A stretch of DNA of 21,120 bases from a virus. Position numbers and translations under genes: made by a program. The stretch is from IMG/VR virus record IMGVR_UViG_3300032173_000061, positions 1 to 21,120 of that record. The stretch is one strand, 5' to 3'. This document shows positions 1-9,191 of the stretch, one piece after another; within the stretch, counting starts at the first letter, position 1, and every line of letters starts with the position of its first letter. The notes under the pieces are model-generated. The model did no database searches. It was not told the origin of the DNA and was given only the letters and a program-made list of their open reading frames with translations.

Positions 1-1058
1 ATGGAGTAACAGGATCAGTTGCTATTTCATCAGGAGTTCTTACATCAGTTACGACCATAACTAACAACGTCCATGTCGATGGACTTGTTGGTGTCTCCGG
101 CACAGTTGCTGTCACTTCAGGTGTCATCCAGTCGTATGGTCTTCATGGTGTTTCAGGTACAGTTGCTATAACTTCCGGTACAGTCACAGCACACTCTGAT
201 GGCCTAATGGGAGTTTCCGGAACAGTTGCTATAACTTCTGGTACCATCACTACCGTTGGAACTATCACCAATCCTGTAACTGTTACATCGACTATCACGA
301 ACCCTATTGCTGTTCGTATCTTCGATGCTACCGGTGCAGACCTTGACTTGTTCAAGGCTGGTGATAACAATGCTGCTGGCTCTGACCACGGAACAGCAGT
401 TCTAGGCGTAGATATTGGAGTGCCAGCAAAGTATCGCTATTTGAAGATGCAAACAGACGGAGCAATGTTTGTCACATCAACCGCTGCTCTTCCACTATTT
501 GTTTCAGGAACAACTACTCTTGGTCTTACTGGCGCGCTTCCTGTAAATGGTCTTGTTGGAGTTACTGGTGCTATCGCAGTTACATCTGGTGTTATCACAG
601 CACACGCTGACGGTTTGATGGGAGTGTCAGGAACAGTCGCAATCACTTCTGGTGTTTTAACATCTGTCACTACAATAACAAACAACGTTCATACAGACGG
701 ATTGCACGGTGTTTCAGGAACAGTAGCAATAACATCTGGCGTCCTAACAAGCATAACCAACCCAGTAACTGTATCAATCAGTGCTTCTGTAACTGGAAAT
801 GTCACGACAATTCCTGTATCAATGACGGGTGTTGCTCTTCTGGCTGCAAATGCAAGCAGAAAAGGCGGAACAATCTACAACCAGTCAAATAACGTGATGT
901 ACCTTGCTCTTCGTCCTACAGCATCAATAAACTCTTGGACATTAACGATGGACGTAAGTGGATACTACGAAACACCTTACAACTATGCTGGTGCTATTTG
1001 GGGTGTTTGCGGTGTATCAGGAACAACGGGTCTCTGGTTTGCTACGGAGATAACATAA
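1..1058 (+). CDS. Repeat-rich tail fibre or decoration protein (5' end outside window)
   Basis: The frame is already open at base 3, upstream of the first ATG at 207, so the gene starts before the window. The visible 352 residues begin with Gly/Val/Thr/Ser-rich repeats of the kind GVSGTVAITSG...ITNN.H.DGL, a composition typical of beta-structured, probably trimeric, phage fibres. A less repetitive insert (about bases 315-520, containing RIFDATGADLDLFKAG and LKMQTDGAMF) interrupts the repeats. The last 75 residues form a compact module (LAAN..R..GTI, GYYE.P.NY.G, ending in TEIT) that is repeated, diverged, at the C-terminus of the protein at 3294-7220, so the two are paralogues. The stop codon overlaps the next ATG by one base, and GGAG inside the TEIT codons (1046-1049) serves as the next gene's ribosome binding site. 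The virion role is inferred from composition and neighbours. Receptor or host cannot be named. Confidence 0.75.
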   Translation, partial: GVTGSVAISSGVLTSVTTITNNVHVDGLVGVSGTVAVTSGVIQSYGLHGVSGTVAITSGTVTAHSDGLMGVSGTVAITSGTITTVGTITNPVTVTSTITNPIAVRIFDATGADLDLFKAGDNNAAGSDHGTAVLGVDIGVPAKYRYLKMQTDGAMFVTSTAALPLFVSGTTTLGLTGALPVNGLVGVTGAIAVTSGVITAHADGLMGVSGTVAITSGVLTSVTTITNNVHTDGLHGVSGTVAITSGVLTSITNPVTVSISASVTGNVTTIPVSMTGVALLAANASRKGGTIYNQSNNVMYLALRPTASINSWTLTMDVSGYYETPYNYAGAIWGVCGVSGTTGLWFATEIT

Positions 1059-2623
1059 TGCCGTATTACAAGCCAGCAGGAGCAGCGGGATCTTTCTTAC
1101 CTCTCGCTGGAGGTACGCTTACTGGTCCTTTGACTGGAACAACAATAACAGGCACTGCTGGTACATTTACGTCTGTATCAGTCAATGGCGCTGCTCTTTC
1201 GCCGGCCAATGGTGCTGCTTATTACATTCAGTATTACGGTGCTGGTGGATTGCTGGCAGGAGACATTGGTCTTCAGTACATTCCTGGAAATCGTACTCTG
1301 TATGTTAGTAGCACGGTAGCATCAGTTAATGTCACCGATGCAATTACTCTTGCTGGTGGTTTTAACGGAACTAACTCTGTTATCATTACCTCGTACGGCG
1401 TCTTGTCATCTGGCAAACTTCTCTCGATCAGAACTGGCGGTTCAAATGAATTAGCTTACGTCGATTATCTTGGCAACTTGGTCGCTATAGGATCTATTTC
1501 TGGTACTGCTGGCACATATACATCTCTATCGGTTAATGGAGTTTCTGTCACCACTGGTGGTCCGTATCTTCCTCTTGCTGGAGGCACACTTACTGGACCT
1601 CTAACTGTAACTTCTATTTCTGCTTCGAGCAATATTTCAACAGCAGCATCAATAAGCGCACAAGCAAATATAAGTGCGACAGCAAATATGTATGCAGGAA
1701 GTACAGTTGCAGCACCATTTATACAAGCGTCTTCTTACCTTAGTTCGACTGGCGCTGTTTATTGCCAAACAAATGTTGTCTGCCAAGCGCTAGTTAGCGG
1801 TGCTACAGGTTTAGCAACAGGTGGAACGTTATATGTTCAAGGTACAACAAACCACATTGGTGCAGTAACAATAAACAATACTCTAAGCGCTTCAAGCAAC
1901 ATCTCAACTGCAGCAAGTATAAATGCTCAAGGTACAATAACCGGAAAGAGCAGCATTTCCTCATCAGGCGACATTACATCTGCTGGTTCAGTAATCGCTC
2001 AGAGCACTTTAGGTACAGCTTTTGGTATTGTTTTTCTTAACTCTCCAACAAACAATCGCTACATTTATGATAATGGCACCACAATAGCTATTTTTGGTAA
2101 CCCAGTAACTATTCAAAACACACTGAGTGCATCAAGTAACTTTGCTACTGCCGGAACTGCGTACGTCCAATTAACATCACAATTTGTTGGTGCTGTTACT
2201 TGTAACAGCACGCTCAGTGCTTCAAATAACATTTCGTGCGCTGCTACTCTTGCTGTTCAAACTGCTATCACTTGTGTTGGCAACATCACAGCGTATTCAT
2301 CAGATGCTCGTCTTAAGAAGGAAGTTACAGTAATAACTGACCCACTTGAGAAACTTTCAAGATTGCGTGGCGTTGATTGGACGTGGGACGAAGATAAGTG
2401 TTACGAAGTCGGGTTTGAACCAACATCTAAGCAAGACACAGGTGTTATCGCGCAAGAAGTCCAGAAGGTGCTGCCTAACGCTGTTGGTGAGAACCTGCCA
2501 GGCTATCTTGCTATCAAAACAAGCAACCAAGGAATGATTGCTGTGCTCATCGAAGCAGTCAAGGAGCAAGGAAGACAAATAGCAGATCTACAGTCACGCA
2601 TTGCATTCTTGGAGAACAAGTAA
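1058..2623 (+). CDS. Tail fibre with C-terminal S74 self-cleaving chaperone domain
   Basis: This 521-residue protein starts at ATG 1058, eight bases after a GGAG. A longer frame from a TTG at 935 is possible but would overlap the previous gene deeply. Two copies of PLAGGTLTGPL (near residues 15 and 169), a motif common in phage tail fibres, precede a long Ala/Ser/Thr repeat region with phrases such as SASSNISTAAS. From about residue 415 to the end is an intramolecular chaperone (peptidase S74) domain starting SSDARLKKE. Ser415 and Lys420 stand in the spacing of the known S74 catalytic Ser/Lys pair, so the chaperone should trimerise the fibre and then cut itself off just before Ser415. The last 25 residues look like a coiled coil (EAVKEQGRQIADLQSRIAFL). 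The S74 call is strong; which fibre of the virion this is, and its receptor, are unknown. Confidence 0.88.
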   Translation: MPYYKPAGAAGSFLPLAGGTLTGPLTGTTITGTAGTFTSVSVNGAALSPANGAAYYIQYYGAGGLLAGDIGLQYIPGNRTLYVSSTVASVNVTDAITLAGGFNGTNSVIITSYGVLSSGKLLSIRTGGSNELAYVDYLGNLVAIGSISGTAGTYTSLSVNGVSVTTGGPYLPLAGGTLTGPLTVTSISASSNISTAASISAQANISATANMYAGSTVAAPFIQASSYLSSTGAVYCQTNVVCQALVSGATGLATGGTLYVQGTTNHIGAVTINNTLSASSNISTAASINAQGTITGKSSISSSGDITSAGSVIAQSTLGTAFGIVFLNSPTNNRYIYDNGTTIAIFGNPVTIQNTLSASSNFATAGTAYVQLTSQFVGAVTCNSTLSASNNISCAATLAVQTAITCVGNITAYSSDARLKKEVTVITDPLEKLSRLRGVDWTWDEDKCYEVGFEPTSKQDTGVIAQEVQKVLPNAVGENLPGYLAIKTSNQGMIAVLIEAVKEQGRQIADLQSRIAFLENK

Positions 2624-3292
2624 ATGGCAATGCCTGCTGCTTCAGGTTCAATAAGTCTAGGAGCCATTCAGACAGAATTTGGCGGTGCTAACCCTATTGC
2701 TATCAATGAATACTATAAGGGTGGCACGTATGTCTTGAACACGGACACAACAGGCAACATCCCAGCCTCAGGTCAAATAAAGTTTAGTGACTTCTGGAGC
2801 ACGGCAAAGGTTCTAAAAACCACAACGAGGTTCTATCCTTCTGCAACAGGAAGTACTGTTCTTGGTTGGTCAAATCCTACAAGATCTTATGGTCTTGATG
2901 GTTCAACCGCAACAGGTTCTTCAACTACTACATTGACAAGACAACTGACGCTAATGGGATACAATATGTCAAGCATCCCGTCTGGTGCAACCATTCTTAC
3001 ATCCACTATTTATTGGGCTGGCATTGCTAATGATTATGGTGCTTGGGATGTTTTCCCGACATTCCAAGCAAGTTTCTTCAACTCAACGTCAGGATCAATT
3101 GGAATATTGTCAAGCAATGGTGATGTTGGTGGCGGTGTATTTACATCATCATTAGGAGTTTCAGTAAGTCGTGCTCAACTTACTGGTGCTTGGGTTGCAT
3201 TGTCGGTGAGCCCAGGCCAGGCGGTATCACCAACGAATGCAGCATACACAGGTTATGTTGATTGCGCATTCTTCGAAATAACTTATTTATAA
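2624..3292 (+). CDS. Virion surface or tail fibre-associated protein
   Basis: The gene encodes 222 residues. It starts directly after the S74 fibre stop codon (TAA-ATG, no gap), with GGAG at 2611-2614 as ribosome binding site. The N-terminal 60 residues carry a module often seen at the start of phage structural proteins: SLGAIQTEFGGANPIAINEY, then YKGG, and IPASGQIKFSDFW. After it comes a Ser/Thr/Gly-rich beta-type domain with several aromatics (TIYWAGIANDYGAWDVFPTF) that could be a receptor-binding or decoration domain. No enzyme motif, signal peptide or membrane segment is seen. Its position between two fibre genes supports a place on the tail or capsid surface. The precise role is not recognisable. 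Confidence 0.65.
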   Translation: MAMPAASGSISLGAIQTEFGGANPIAINEYYKGGTYVLNTDTTGNIPASGQIKFSDFWSTAKVLKTTTRFYPSATGSTVLGWSNPTRSYGLDGSTATGSSTTTLTRQLTLMGYNMSSIPSGATILTSTIYWAGIANDYGAWDVFPTFQASFFNSTSGSIGILSSNGDVGGGVFTSSLGVSVSRAQLTGAWVALSVSPGQAVSPTNAAYTGYVDCAFFEITYL

Positions 3293-3293
3293 A

Positions 3294-6200
3294 ATGGCTA
3301 CTTCATCAAACTACTCCGCCGATACATTCGTCACAGCAGCCAACCCGGCTCCTGGCCGCCAGATCGTCTATGAGTACCCTGTTCGTTCAGGGACTCAATG
3401 GGGCGTAGCATACGCAACTCGTTCTGACGGCGGACTTGGTCAAAACGTCTATGTTGCTGGCGGTTCAGGACCATCAGGTGCTATTCCTGTCTATGTCCAG
3501 AATACTCAGTCATCCACTATAACAGGAACAATACAGGTAACTTCAACTCAAGCAAGTCCTGTCTGGGTAACGGGAACTGTCTCTACTGTCGTTTCCATTC
3601 CACCGATTACAACCACAGAGCAGTCTGTAGGTCAGACAGGAGTTCTTGCTCCACAGTCTGCAACTCTTGTTGGTGGTTCAGGATCTGATGGAAACCTTTA
3701 TCCTGTCTCTGTCAATGCTTCTGGTGCTATTCTTATAACAGGAACTGTCGCTATTTCTTCTGGCGTCATCACATCGATAACTAACAACGTCCATGTTGAT
3801 GGTTTGATGGGCGTCACAGGTACTGTAACTGCGCAAGGACTTGTTGGTGTGTCGGGTGCTGTGGCCATCTCTTCTGGCGTTATAACAAGCATCACCAATG
3901 CTGTCGTTGTCACATCAACACAGGCATCACCAGTCTGGACAACAGGCACAACAACTGTCACGGGTGCGCTAACAGCATCAGTTGCTCTTACTGGTGCATT
4001 ACCAGTCACTGGTCTTGTTGGTGTATCAGGAGCGGTTGCTATTTCTTCTGGTACGATCACTGTTCAAGGTCTTGTTGGTGTTTCAGGGACAGTTGCTATA
4101 ACATCTGGAACTGTTACTGCTCACGCTGATGGTCTGGTTGGTGTAACGGGTGCTATTGCGGTGACATCAGGTGTTATCACAGCACACGCAGATGGTCTTG
4201 TGGGAGTGAGTGGAACTGTTGCTATAACATCTGGTGTTCTTACATCTATTACTAACACCGTTGTCGTGACATCAACTGTTGCTAGTCCGTCGTATGTAAC
4301 TAGCACAATAACAAGCCCAGTTAATGTCACCGCTTCACAAGGTTCTCCAGTCACAGTCGCATTTACAGGAACTATTCCAATCACTGGTACAGTCACACTT
4401 GGACTTACATCATCTATTGTGACGGTGGGTCTAATGGGAGTTACTGGTTCTGTTGAGGTTCATAATACTTCTGGAACATTGAATGTTGCTCAAACTGGCA
4501 CTTGGGTTATTACTGGTTCAACAACTATTGCCACGACAGGAACACTGACTGTAAGTCAAAGTAATCCTGTTCTAACATCAAGTGTAACACAAACTGGTTC
4601 TTGGATTATTACAGGCTCAGTCTCAGCGAATGTTGTGACAGCATCAATAGGTCCATCGGCAGTTGGCGCAGCAGGCAATACTGTAACAATGGCTATCGGA
4701 GCAAGCGCAGGCATTGCTGTTACGATAACTGGAACATGGAATGGAACACTTGGCTTCTATGCATCATTTGATGGTGGCTTGAACTACTGGCCCGTTGAAG
4801 CGTATGGACCTAGCACTATAAATGAACTTGTGTCATCAACAACAACTGCCAATGGTGTATTCGTTCCATACGATGTTGCTGGTGCTACGCACATCAGAGT
4901 TTCAGCGACGTTGTGGTCAAGTGGTCAGGCAGGAGTATCAATAAACGGCAACAACCACCAGACAATAGGCCAGATCTCGATGCGTGAGAATGGCTCTACA
5001 ACACCTTCGTATGGTGTTCAAATCGCCGGTAATGATGGCGGCGCAATGCGATTTGTCAAGGTAGATCAATCAGGTGCTCTTTATGTTTCTGCATCATCTG
5101 ATCGTCCTGTTTGGGTCACTGGTGTTATCACATCGGTTGTTTCTACTACAGGAACATTCGTCGCTATCGAAAACTCTGTAGGCGGAGACGGACAAATCGC
5201 TCCAGTCTCAGCGACATTGGTTGGTGGTCACAATACAGGAAATCTACAATCAATAAATGTCACGCCAGCAGGAAATCAGGTCATCACAGGTAACTTGACA
5301 GTCTGGAATGAGGGCGGTTTCAATGTCACAAGCAGCATCACAAATCCTGTCTGGATAACTGGTGCTATTGCTACGACTGCTGGAACGCAGGTTGTCACGA
5401 GCACACTTGCTAACCCTGTCTGGATTACTGGAACTTCGACGGTCACAGGAACTATAACATCTACCGGCACAGTAAATGTAAATCAAACTGGTGCGTTCGT
5501 CGTGACGGGAACTGTGACACTGGGTCTCACCTCGTCAATACCAGTAACGATGGGAGCCATCACAGGCACAGTCACAGTGGCACAAACTGGTGCTTGGGTG
5601 GTAACTGGCACGCAAACTGTGACAGCATCCCAGGGCTCTCCAGTGACTGTGGCATTCACAGGAACAGTTCCTATCACAGGAACAGTTACTATAGGTTTGA
5701 CTTCTTCACTTGCTACAACGACAACTGGTCTTGTTGGTGTAACTGGTGCGGTTGCAATAACTTCTGGTGTCCTTACATCCATCACGAATACTGTCGTGGT
5801 GACCTCTACACTTGCAAATCCGTCGTATGTCACCAGCACCGCTGCAAACCCTGTAAGTAGTATTGGTCTTCATGGTGTTACAGGATCAGTTGCTATCTCA
5901 TCAGGTGTCCTAACATCTGTCACGACAATAACAAACCCTGTGACATCTGTTGGCCTCGTTGGTGTATCCGGAACAGTTGCTATAACATCTGGTGTTCTTA
6001 CTTCTGTCACGACAATAACAAACCCAGTTACTTCTGTTGGCTTGGTTGGAGTTTCCGGTACAGTAGCCATTACATCTGGTGTTCTAACAAGCATTACCAA
6101 TCCTGTTGTTATCACCGCCACGGTCGCAAATCCAGCGTATGTTACATCGACCATAGCGTCACCAGTCAATGTTACCGCCTCATCTGCTGCACCGGTATCT

Positions 6201-7220
6201 GTCGCTATCATTGGTGCTATCGCTGCTACAAATGCTGCTGCTTGGGCAACTGGCGTAGCAAATCCTCCAACTGGCACTGTGGCAATGGGTGTGACTTCTG
6301 TTGGAAATCTTGCTACAGCACTTCAATCAACTGCTGAGGGCTTCCTTGCTGTCTCGATGACAAATCCTGCAGGCTCAGGTCCTGTATCTGGTCTTGTTGG
6401 TGTATCAGGAACTGTTGCGATAACTTCTGGTGTCTTGACAACGTTAGGAACAATCACGAACCCTGTCACCGTGACATCGACATTTGCTTCACCAGTGTAT
6501 GTTTCAAGCACATCGGGAAATCCAGTCAATGTTGTTGGCTTGATGGGTGTCTCAGGAACAGTTGCAGTTACATCCGGTGTCCTGACAAGCATCACAAACA
6601 ACGTTCATACAGATGGTCTCCATGGCGTTTCAGGAACAGTTGCTATCACATCAGGTGTCCTTACAAGCATCACAAACACTGTTGTAGTCACAGCAACTGT
6701 CGCAAGTCCTGCTTACGTCACATCGACAATAACATCACCTGTCAATGTCACATCATCACTAGCAAACCCTGTCTTCATTGGTGGTATTGTTCAAGCAACA
6801 GGTGCTTCAACTCCGTCAGACACCTTCGCAAACCCGACAGTTGCTCTTCTTGCAATGGCTCTAAATGCAGTGTGGGATGGAACGCAATGGGTTAGGCAGC
6901 GCGGTGGAGTTTCAGGAACAATAGTTCAAACAAAGGCCGCAGCAACAACAAACGTCGCTCAGGTTGCCATCCCAGGAAATTCTGTAACTACTGTACTTGC
7001 TGCCAACACAAACCGTCTTGGCGCAACCATTCAAAATGCTGGTTCATCAACATTTGCTTCGCACGTCAAGTTGGGTGCAGCAGCAACACTGGCCTCATAC
7101 ACAGTTCGTATTGCTCAAAACGGATACTATGAAGTGCCAGCAAACTACAATGGCATCATAACAGCCATCAACTCTGGCTCGCAAGCAACAGTCTTGCACG
7201 TCACAGAGATAACACAGTAA
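3294..7220 (+). CDS. Giant repeat-rich tail fibre or decoration protein (1308 aa)
   Basis: This is the largest gene here. It starts one base after the previous stop and has no clear Shine-Dalgarno. The N-terminus (residues 1-90, with PGRQIVYEYPVRSG and YATRSDGGLGQNVYV) is followed by many short beta-type repeats (GLVGVSGTVAITSGVLTSIT, VVVTST.ASP.YVTST). At about residues 450-555 there is a non-repetitive domain (GTWNGTLGFYASFDGGLNYW ... VAGATHIRVSA) that resembles small beta-sandwich modules found in phage surface proteins. More repeats follow, including three tandem 29-residue units. The C-terminal ~100 residues (LAANTNRLGATIQN, GYYEVPANYNG, ending TEITQ) match the C-terminus of the protein at 1-1058. 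Composition is extreme in Thr, Val, Ser and Gly, almost free of Cys, and fits a long extended trimeric fibre. The role is inferred; no lyase or hydrolase motif is visible. Confidence 0.75.
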   Translation: MATSSNYSADTFVTAANPAPGRQIVYEYPVRSGTQWGVAYATRSDGGLGQNVYVAGGSGPSGAIPVYVQNTQSSTITGTIQVTSTQASPVWVTGTVSTVVSIPPITTTEQSVGQTGVLAPQSATLVGGSGSDGNLYPVSVNASGAILITGTVAISSGVITSITNNVHVDGLMGVTGTVTAQGLVGVSGAVAISSGVITSITNAVVVTSTQASPVWTTGTTTVTGALTASVALTGALPVTGLVGVSGAVAISSGTITVQGLVGVSGTVAITSGTVTAHADGLVGVTGAIAVTSGVITAHADGLVGVSGTVAITSGVLTSITNTVVVTSTVASPSYVTSTITSPVNVTASQGSPVTVAFTGTIPITGTVTLGLTSSIVTVGLMGVTGSVEVHNTSGTLNVAQTGTWVITGSTTIATTGTLTVSQSNPVLTSSVTQTGSWIITGSVSANVVTASIGPSAVGAAGNTVTMAIGASAGIAVTITGTWNGTLGFYASFDGGLNYWPVEAYGPSTINELVSSTTTANGVFVPYDVAGATHIRVSATLWSSGQAGVSINGNNHQTIGQISMRENGSTTPSYGVQIAGNDGGAMRFVKVDQSGALYVSASSDRPVWVTGVITSVVSTTGTFVAIENSVGGDGQIAPVSATLVGGHNTGNLQSINVTPAGNQVITGNLTVWNEGGFNVTSSITNPVWITGAIATTAGTQVVTSTLANPVWITGTSTVTGTITSTGTVNVNQTGAFVVTGTVTLGLTSSIPVTMGAITGTVTVAQTGAWVVTGTQTVTASQGSPVTVAFTGTVPITGTVTIGLTSSLATTTTGLVGVTGAVAITSGVLTSITNTVVVTSTLANPSYVTSTAANPVSSIGLHGVTGSVAISSGVLTSVTTITNPVTSVGLVGVSGTVAITSGVLTSVTTITNPVTSVGLVGVSGTVAITSGVLTSITNPVVITATVANPAYVTSTIASPVNVTASSAAPVSVAIIGAIAATNAAAWATGVANPPTGTVAMGVTSVGNLATALQSTAEGFLAVSMTNPAGSGPVSGLVGVSGTVAITSGVLTTLGTITNPVTVTSTFASPVYVSSTSGNPVNVVGLMGVSGTVAVTSGVLTSITNNVHTDGLHGVSGTVAITSGVLTSITNTVVVTATVASPAYVTSTITSPVNVTSSLANPVFIGGIVQATGASTPSDTFANPTVALLAMALNAVWDGTQWVRQRGGVSGTIVQTKAAATTNVAQVAIPGNSVTTVLAANTNRLGATIQNAGSSTFASHVKLGAAATLASYTVRIAQNGYYEVPANYNGIITAINSGSQATVLHVTEITQ
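5865..6125 (+). repeat. Three tandem 87-bp coding repeats in the giant fibre gene
   Basis: Units begin at 5865, 5952 and 6039, each 29 codons long, reading approximately GL(V/H)GV(S/T)G(T/S)VAI followed by (T/S)SGVLTSVTTITNPVTSV. The first two are full copies with scattered, mostly synonymous changes; the third diverges in its last third into ITNPVVITA. The period is exactly in frame, so unit gain or loss would keep the protein readable. They belong to a much larger, irregular family of related repeats spread over 1-760 and 3740-6780. Confidence 0.8.
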
Positions 7221-7229
7221 GAGATAACC

Positions 7230-8603
7230 ATGCCTTATTTTCCAGATACTTCAGTTCTAGGTCCCGGTGCTATTACAGGCGTTTTGACTGGCGCTGTCGC
7301 ACTAAGTTTCTCAGGTCCTGCTCAGTCAGCATCAACTGACACCGCGACAGGGATAGGCACAGTCTATCTTTCTGGTGGTGCTAACATCCAGAATGCTGGT
7401 TCTCAGGTTGGATACGCTGGATACATAAACTTTGCAGGAACAGCACTTGCTAGCGTTGCCATCGCGACGAACACAGCGACCATTACATACAACGGTGGTG
7501 GAGGCGGTGGAGTTCTTGTCCAAGATGAAGGCCTCAACACACAAAACGTCACGCTTCTAAACTTTGTTGGAACAGGTGTGACTGCGTCTGTTGCTGTTGC
7601 AAGCACTGCTACCATTACAATAAATGCTGGCGCTGCAGCGGCAGGTGGACCTGATAGGTCTGTTCAGTTCAATGCATCAACAACTCTTACCGGTTCTAAC
7701 CTACTAGATGTTGATCTATCTGGAAATCTTGTAATAAAATCTCTTGCATCAGGAACATCTACACTTACACCTGCTGCAGGAAACTTGACGATTTACTCAA
7801 GGCTCAAGGCCGGCAGAAATCTTCTGAGTTATGAAGGACCATCTGGTCTTGATGGTGCGTATCAGCCAATGATTGGTATGAATAAGGTTGCTTGGGCAAC
7901 TGCTATTGGCGGCGTTGCAACTGCTCCTACAGTAATGGGCGTCACATTGGCAACAACAGGAGGTCTAACAACAGCACCTATTTCGACGACGAACTTCTCT
8001 TCTACTCTGCATAGAGTTGATTATATTGCTGTCGCTGGTTCTGGTTCTGTGGTGGGCACTGGTGGCGGTGTTGCGACTGTGTGGTTGGGATCACGTGTAA
8101 ATGAAGGCGGGTTCTACTTCGTTGGAAGGTGTGTGAATTTTTGCACTGGCGCGATCAACCTGCAAAGGTTCTTCGTCGGGTTCCAAACAGGAACTGCATA
8201 TGCTACGACATCACCATCGGCAGCAGATCCAAGTCTTCTAAAGAATATGTTCGGCGTTGGTAAGGACGCGGCCGACACTACCTATCAGTTTATACACTCC
8301 GATGCAGCGACGCAGGTCAAGGTCAATAGCAGCATCACAGTCAATATGGGTGATGTGCTTGAAGTTCGCATCTTTGCCAAGCCTTCTGCTACGCAGGTTG
8401 GTATGTCTCTTGAAGTTATTAGTGTTGGAGGTTCTGGCTCTGTTGGTTCTGGACCATACGCTGACTACGCTACAACAGGAAACCTAGCCAACCTGCCAGC
8501 AAATACTCAACCTATGTCTTGGAGAATGTACCACTCTGTTGGTGATGCTACCACGGTCAATAAGATTGGGTTTATCTCTGCGTACATTGAGAAGGACATC
8601 TAA
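7230..8603 (+). CDS. Tail fibre or tail-spike-like structural protein (457 aa)
   Basis: Starts at ATG 7230, nine bases after the giant fibre gene; only a weak GAG lies upstream. Residues 1-135 are made of beta-type repeats. One clear unit is VQDEGLNTQNVTLLNFVGTG with ATITI endings, a pattern frequent in phage tail fibres where it precedes a receptor-binding domain. A GGGGGG linker sits near residue 90. From about residue 185 there is a non-repetitive globular domain (SRLKAGRNLLSYEGPSG, then LHRVDYIAVAGSG, GGFYFVGRCVNF, RFFVGFQTG, and IGFISAYIEKDI at the end). It looks like a beta-sandwich host-contact domain but has no recognisable catalytic residues. Its position at the downstream end of the fibre cluster supports a fibre-tip or baseplate-fibre role, which remains an inference. 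Confidence 0.68.
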   Translation: MPYFPDTSVLGPGAITGVLTGAVALSFSGPAQSASTDTATGIGTVYLSGGANIQNAGSQVGYAGYINFAGTALASVAIATNTATITYNGGGGGGVLVQDEGLNTQNVTLLNFVGTGVTASVAVASTATITINAGAAAAGGPDRSVQFNASTTLTGSNLLDVDLSGNLVIKSLASGTSTLTPAAGNLTIYSRLKAGRNLLSYEGPSGLDGAYQPMIGMNKVAWATAIGGVATAPTVMGVTLATTGGLTTAPISTTNFSSTLHRVDYIAVAGSGSVVGTGGGVATVWLGSRVNEGGFYFVGRCVNFCTGAINLQRFFVGFQTGTAYATTSPSAADPSLLKNMFGVGKDAADTTYQFIHSDAATQVKVNSSITVNMGDVLEVRIFAKPSATQVGMSLEVISVGGSGSVGSGPYADYATTGNLANLPANTQPMSWRMYHSVGDATTVNKIGFISAYIEKDI

Positions 8604-8636
8604 GTCGTGATGCGCATTGTAGTATAAAGAATCACA

Positions 8637-9062
8637 ATGGGAACGATACTAATAAACAATCTGCCTGCTACATCTCCTGGGCGAGTTTTATTTGCGCCAG
8701 TTGCTGGTGGTGTGGCACCTGCTGCGCTATCTGCATTGGCGTCACCATCAGATCAACCATACGGATGGGCTGACGCTGATTTTGCAGATGTTCTTGTATC
8801 ACCTGACACAAACGTAGTGACAATAGTCGCTTCTGGTGGGTCTGGCGGATACACTTATGCGTGGGCGTTTGAATCTGGATTTGCACTTACAATGTACAAT
8901 CTTAATAACACAGCGCACTGGGGCACGTCTGGCTTAACACCAACGGATCCTATCATTGTTCAATATGTTGGTGTATATAAATGCACAGTGACTGATTCTT
9001 CTCTGGCATCTGTTGTGGTACACGTCACTGCAACGTGCGAAATACAAAATTATGGTGCATAA
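8637..9062 (+). CDS. Small Ig/PKD-like virion decoration protein
   Basis: The product has 141 residues. After a short N-terminal segment (MGTILINNLPATSPGRVLFA), residues ~55-140 look like one Ig- or PKD-type beta-sandwich. The marks are TIVASGGSGGYTYAWAFESG, the usual G-x-W core, then GVYKCTVTDSSLASVVVHV, the usual Y-x-C-x-V strand followed by a final strand. Such domains are common on phage surfaces, where they may bind cell-surface sugars weakly. There is no signal peptide or membrane segment. No Shine-Dalgarno is evident before ATG 8637, and a 33-base gap separates it from the previous gene. It closes the fibre and decoration cluster. Confidence 0.62.
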   Translation: MGTILINNLPATSPGRVLFAPVAGGVAPAALSALASPSDQPYGWADADFADVLVSPDTNVVTIVASGGSGGYTYAWAFESGFALTMYNLNNTAHWGTSGLTPTDPIIVQYVGVYKCTVTDSSLASVVVHVTATCEIQNYGA

Positions 9063-9191
9063 ACATCTAGAGTTAGTAAATGATATCATCTAGAGGTTTT
9101 ATTGAAAAAGTGCTAACGGGACTGAAAAGGTTCTAGGTTTCTTACTTACTCCAGAAGGGCCCGAATGCCCGCCTAAACGGAGAGACAGAAA
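9063..9191. other. Leader between decoration gene and tail tube gene
   Basis: This 129-base gap has no reading frame. It holds a 9-base direct repeat CATCTAGAG (9064-9072 and 9087-9095), a perfect 10-base palindrome ATGATATCAT (9081-9090 region) between the two copies, and a small GGGC/GCCC stem at 9157-9170. A good Shine-Dalgarno, CGGAGAG (9178-9184), sits eight bases before the tube ATG. The tube protein is normally made in large amounts, so a promoter or mRNA stabiliser here would be sensible. No convincing -35/-10 pair was found. Confidence 0.4.

Noticed and set aside
935-1057. Longer N-terminus of the S74 fibre from TTG 935
   Set aside because: It would overlap the preceding gene by 124 bases, and its 41 residues are Cys/Arg-rich and unlike a fibre start. 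ATG 1058 has a good ribosome binding site.
3698-6601. Several antisense open frames of 78-135 codons across the giant fibre gene, for example 5870-6277 and 3698-4060
   Set aside because: They mirror the repeat codons of the plus-strand gene, are low-complexity (Thr/Pro/Val repeats), and have no ribosome binding sites. They are shadows of the repeat.
8976-8983. TATAAATG resembling a T4 late promoter (TATAAATA)
   Set aside because: It lies inside the decoration gene, more than 200 bases before the tube gene, and differs from consensus by one base; such matches are expected by chance. A similar TATAAAGA at 8623-8630 is too close to ATG 8637 to give a translated leader.
1-9062. Repeats considered as a CRISPR array or diversity-generating template
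   Set aside because: The repeats are coding, in frame, diverged, and lack unique spacers; no reverse transcriptase is visible in the window.
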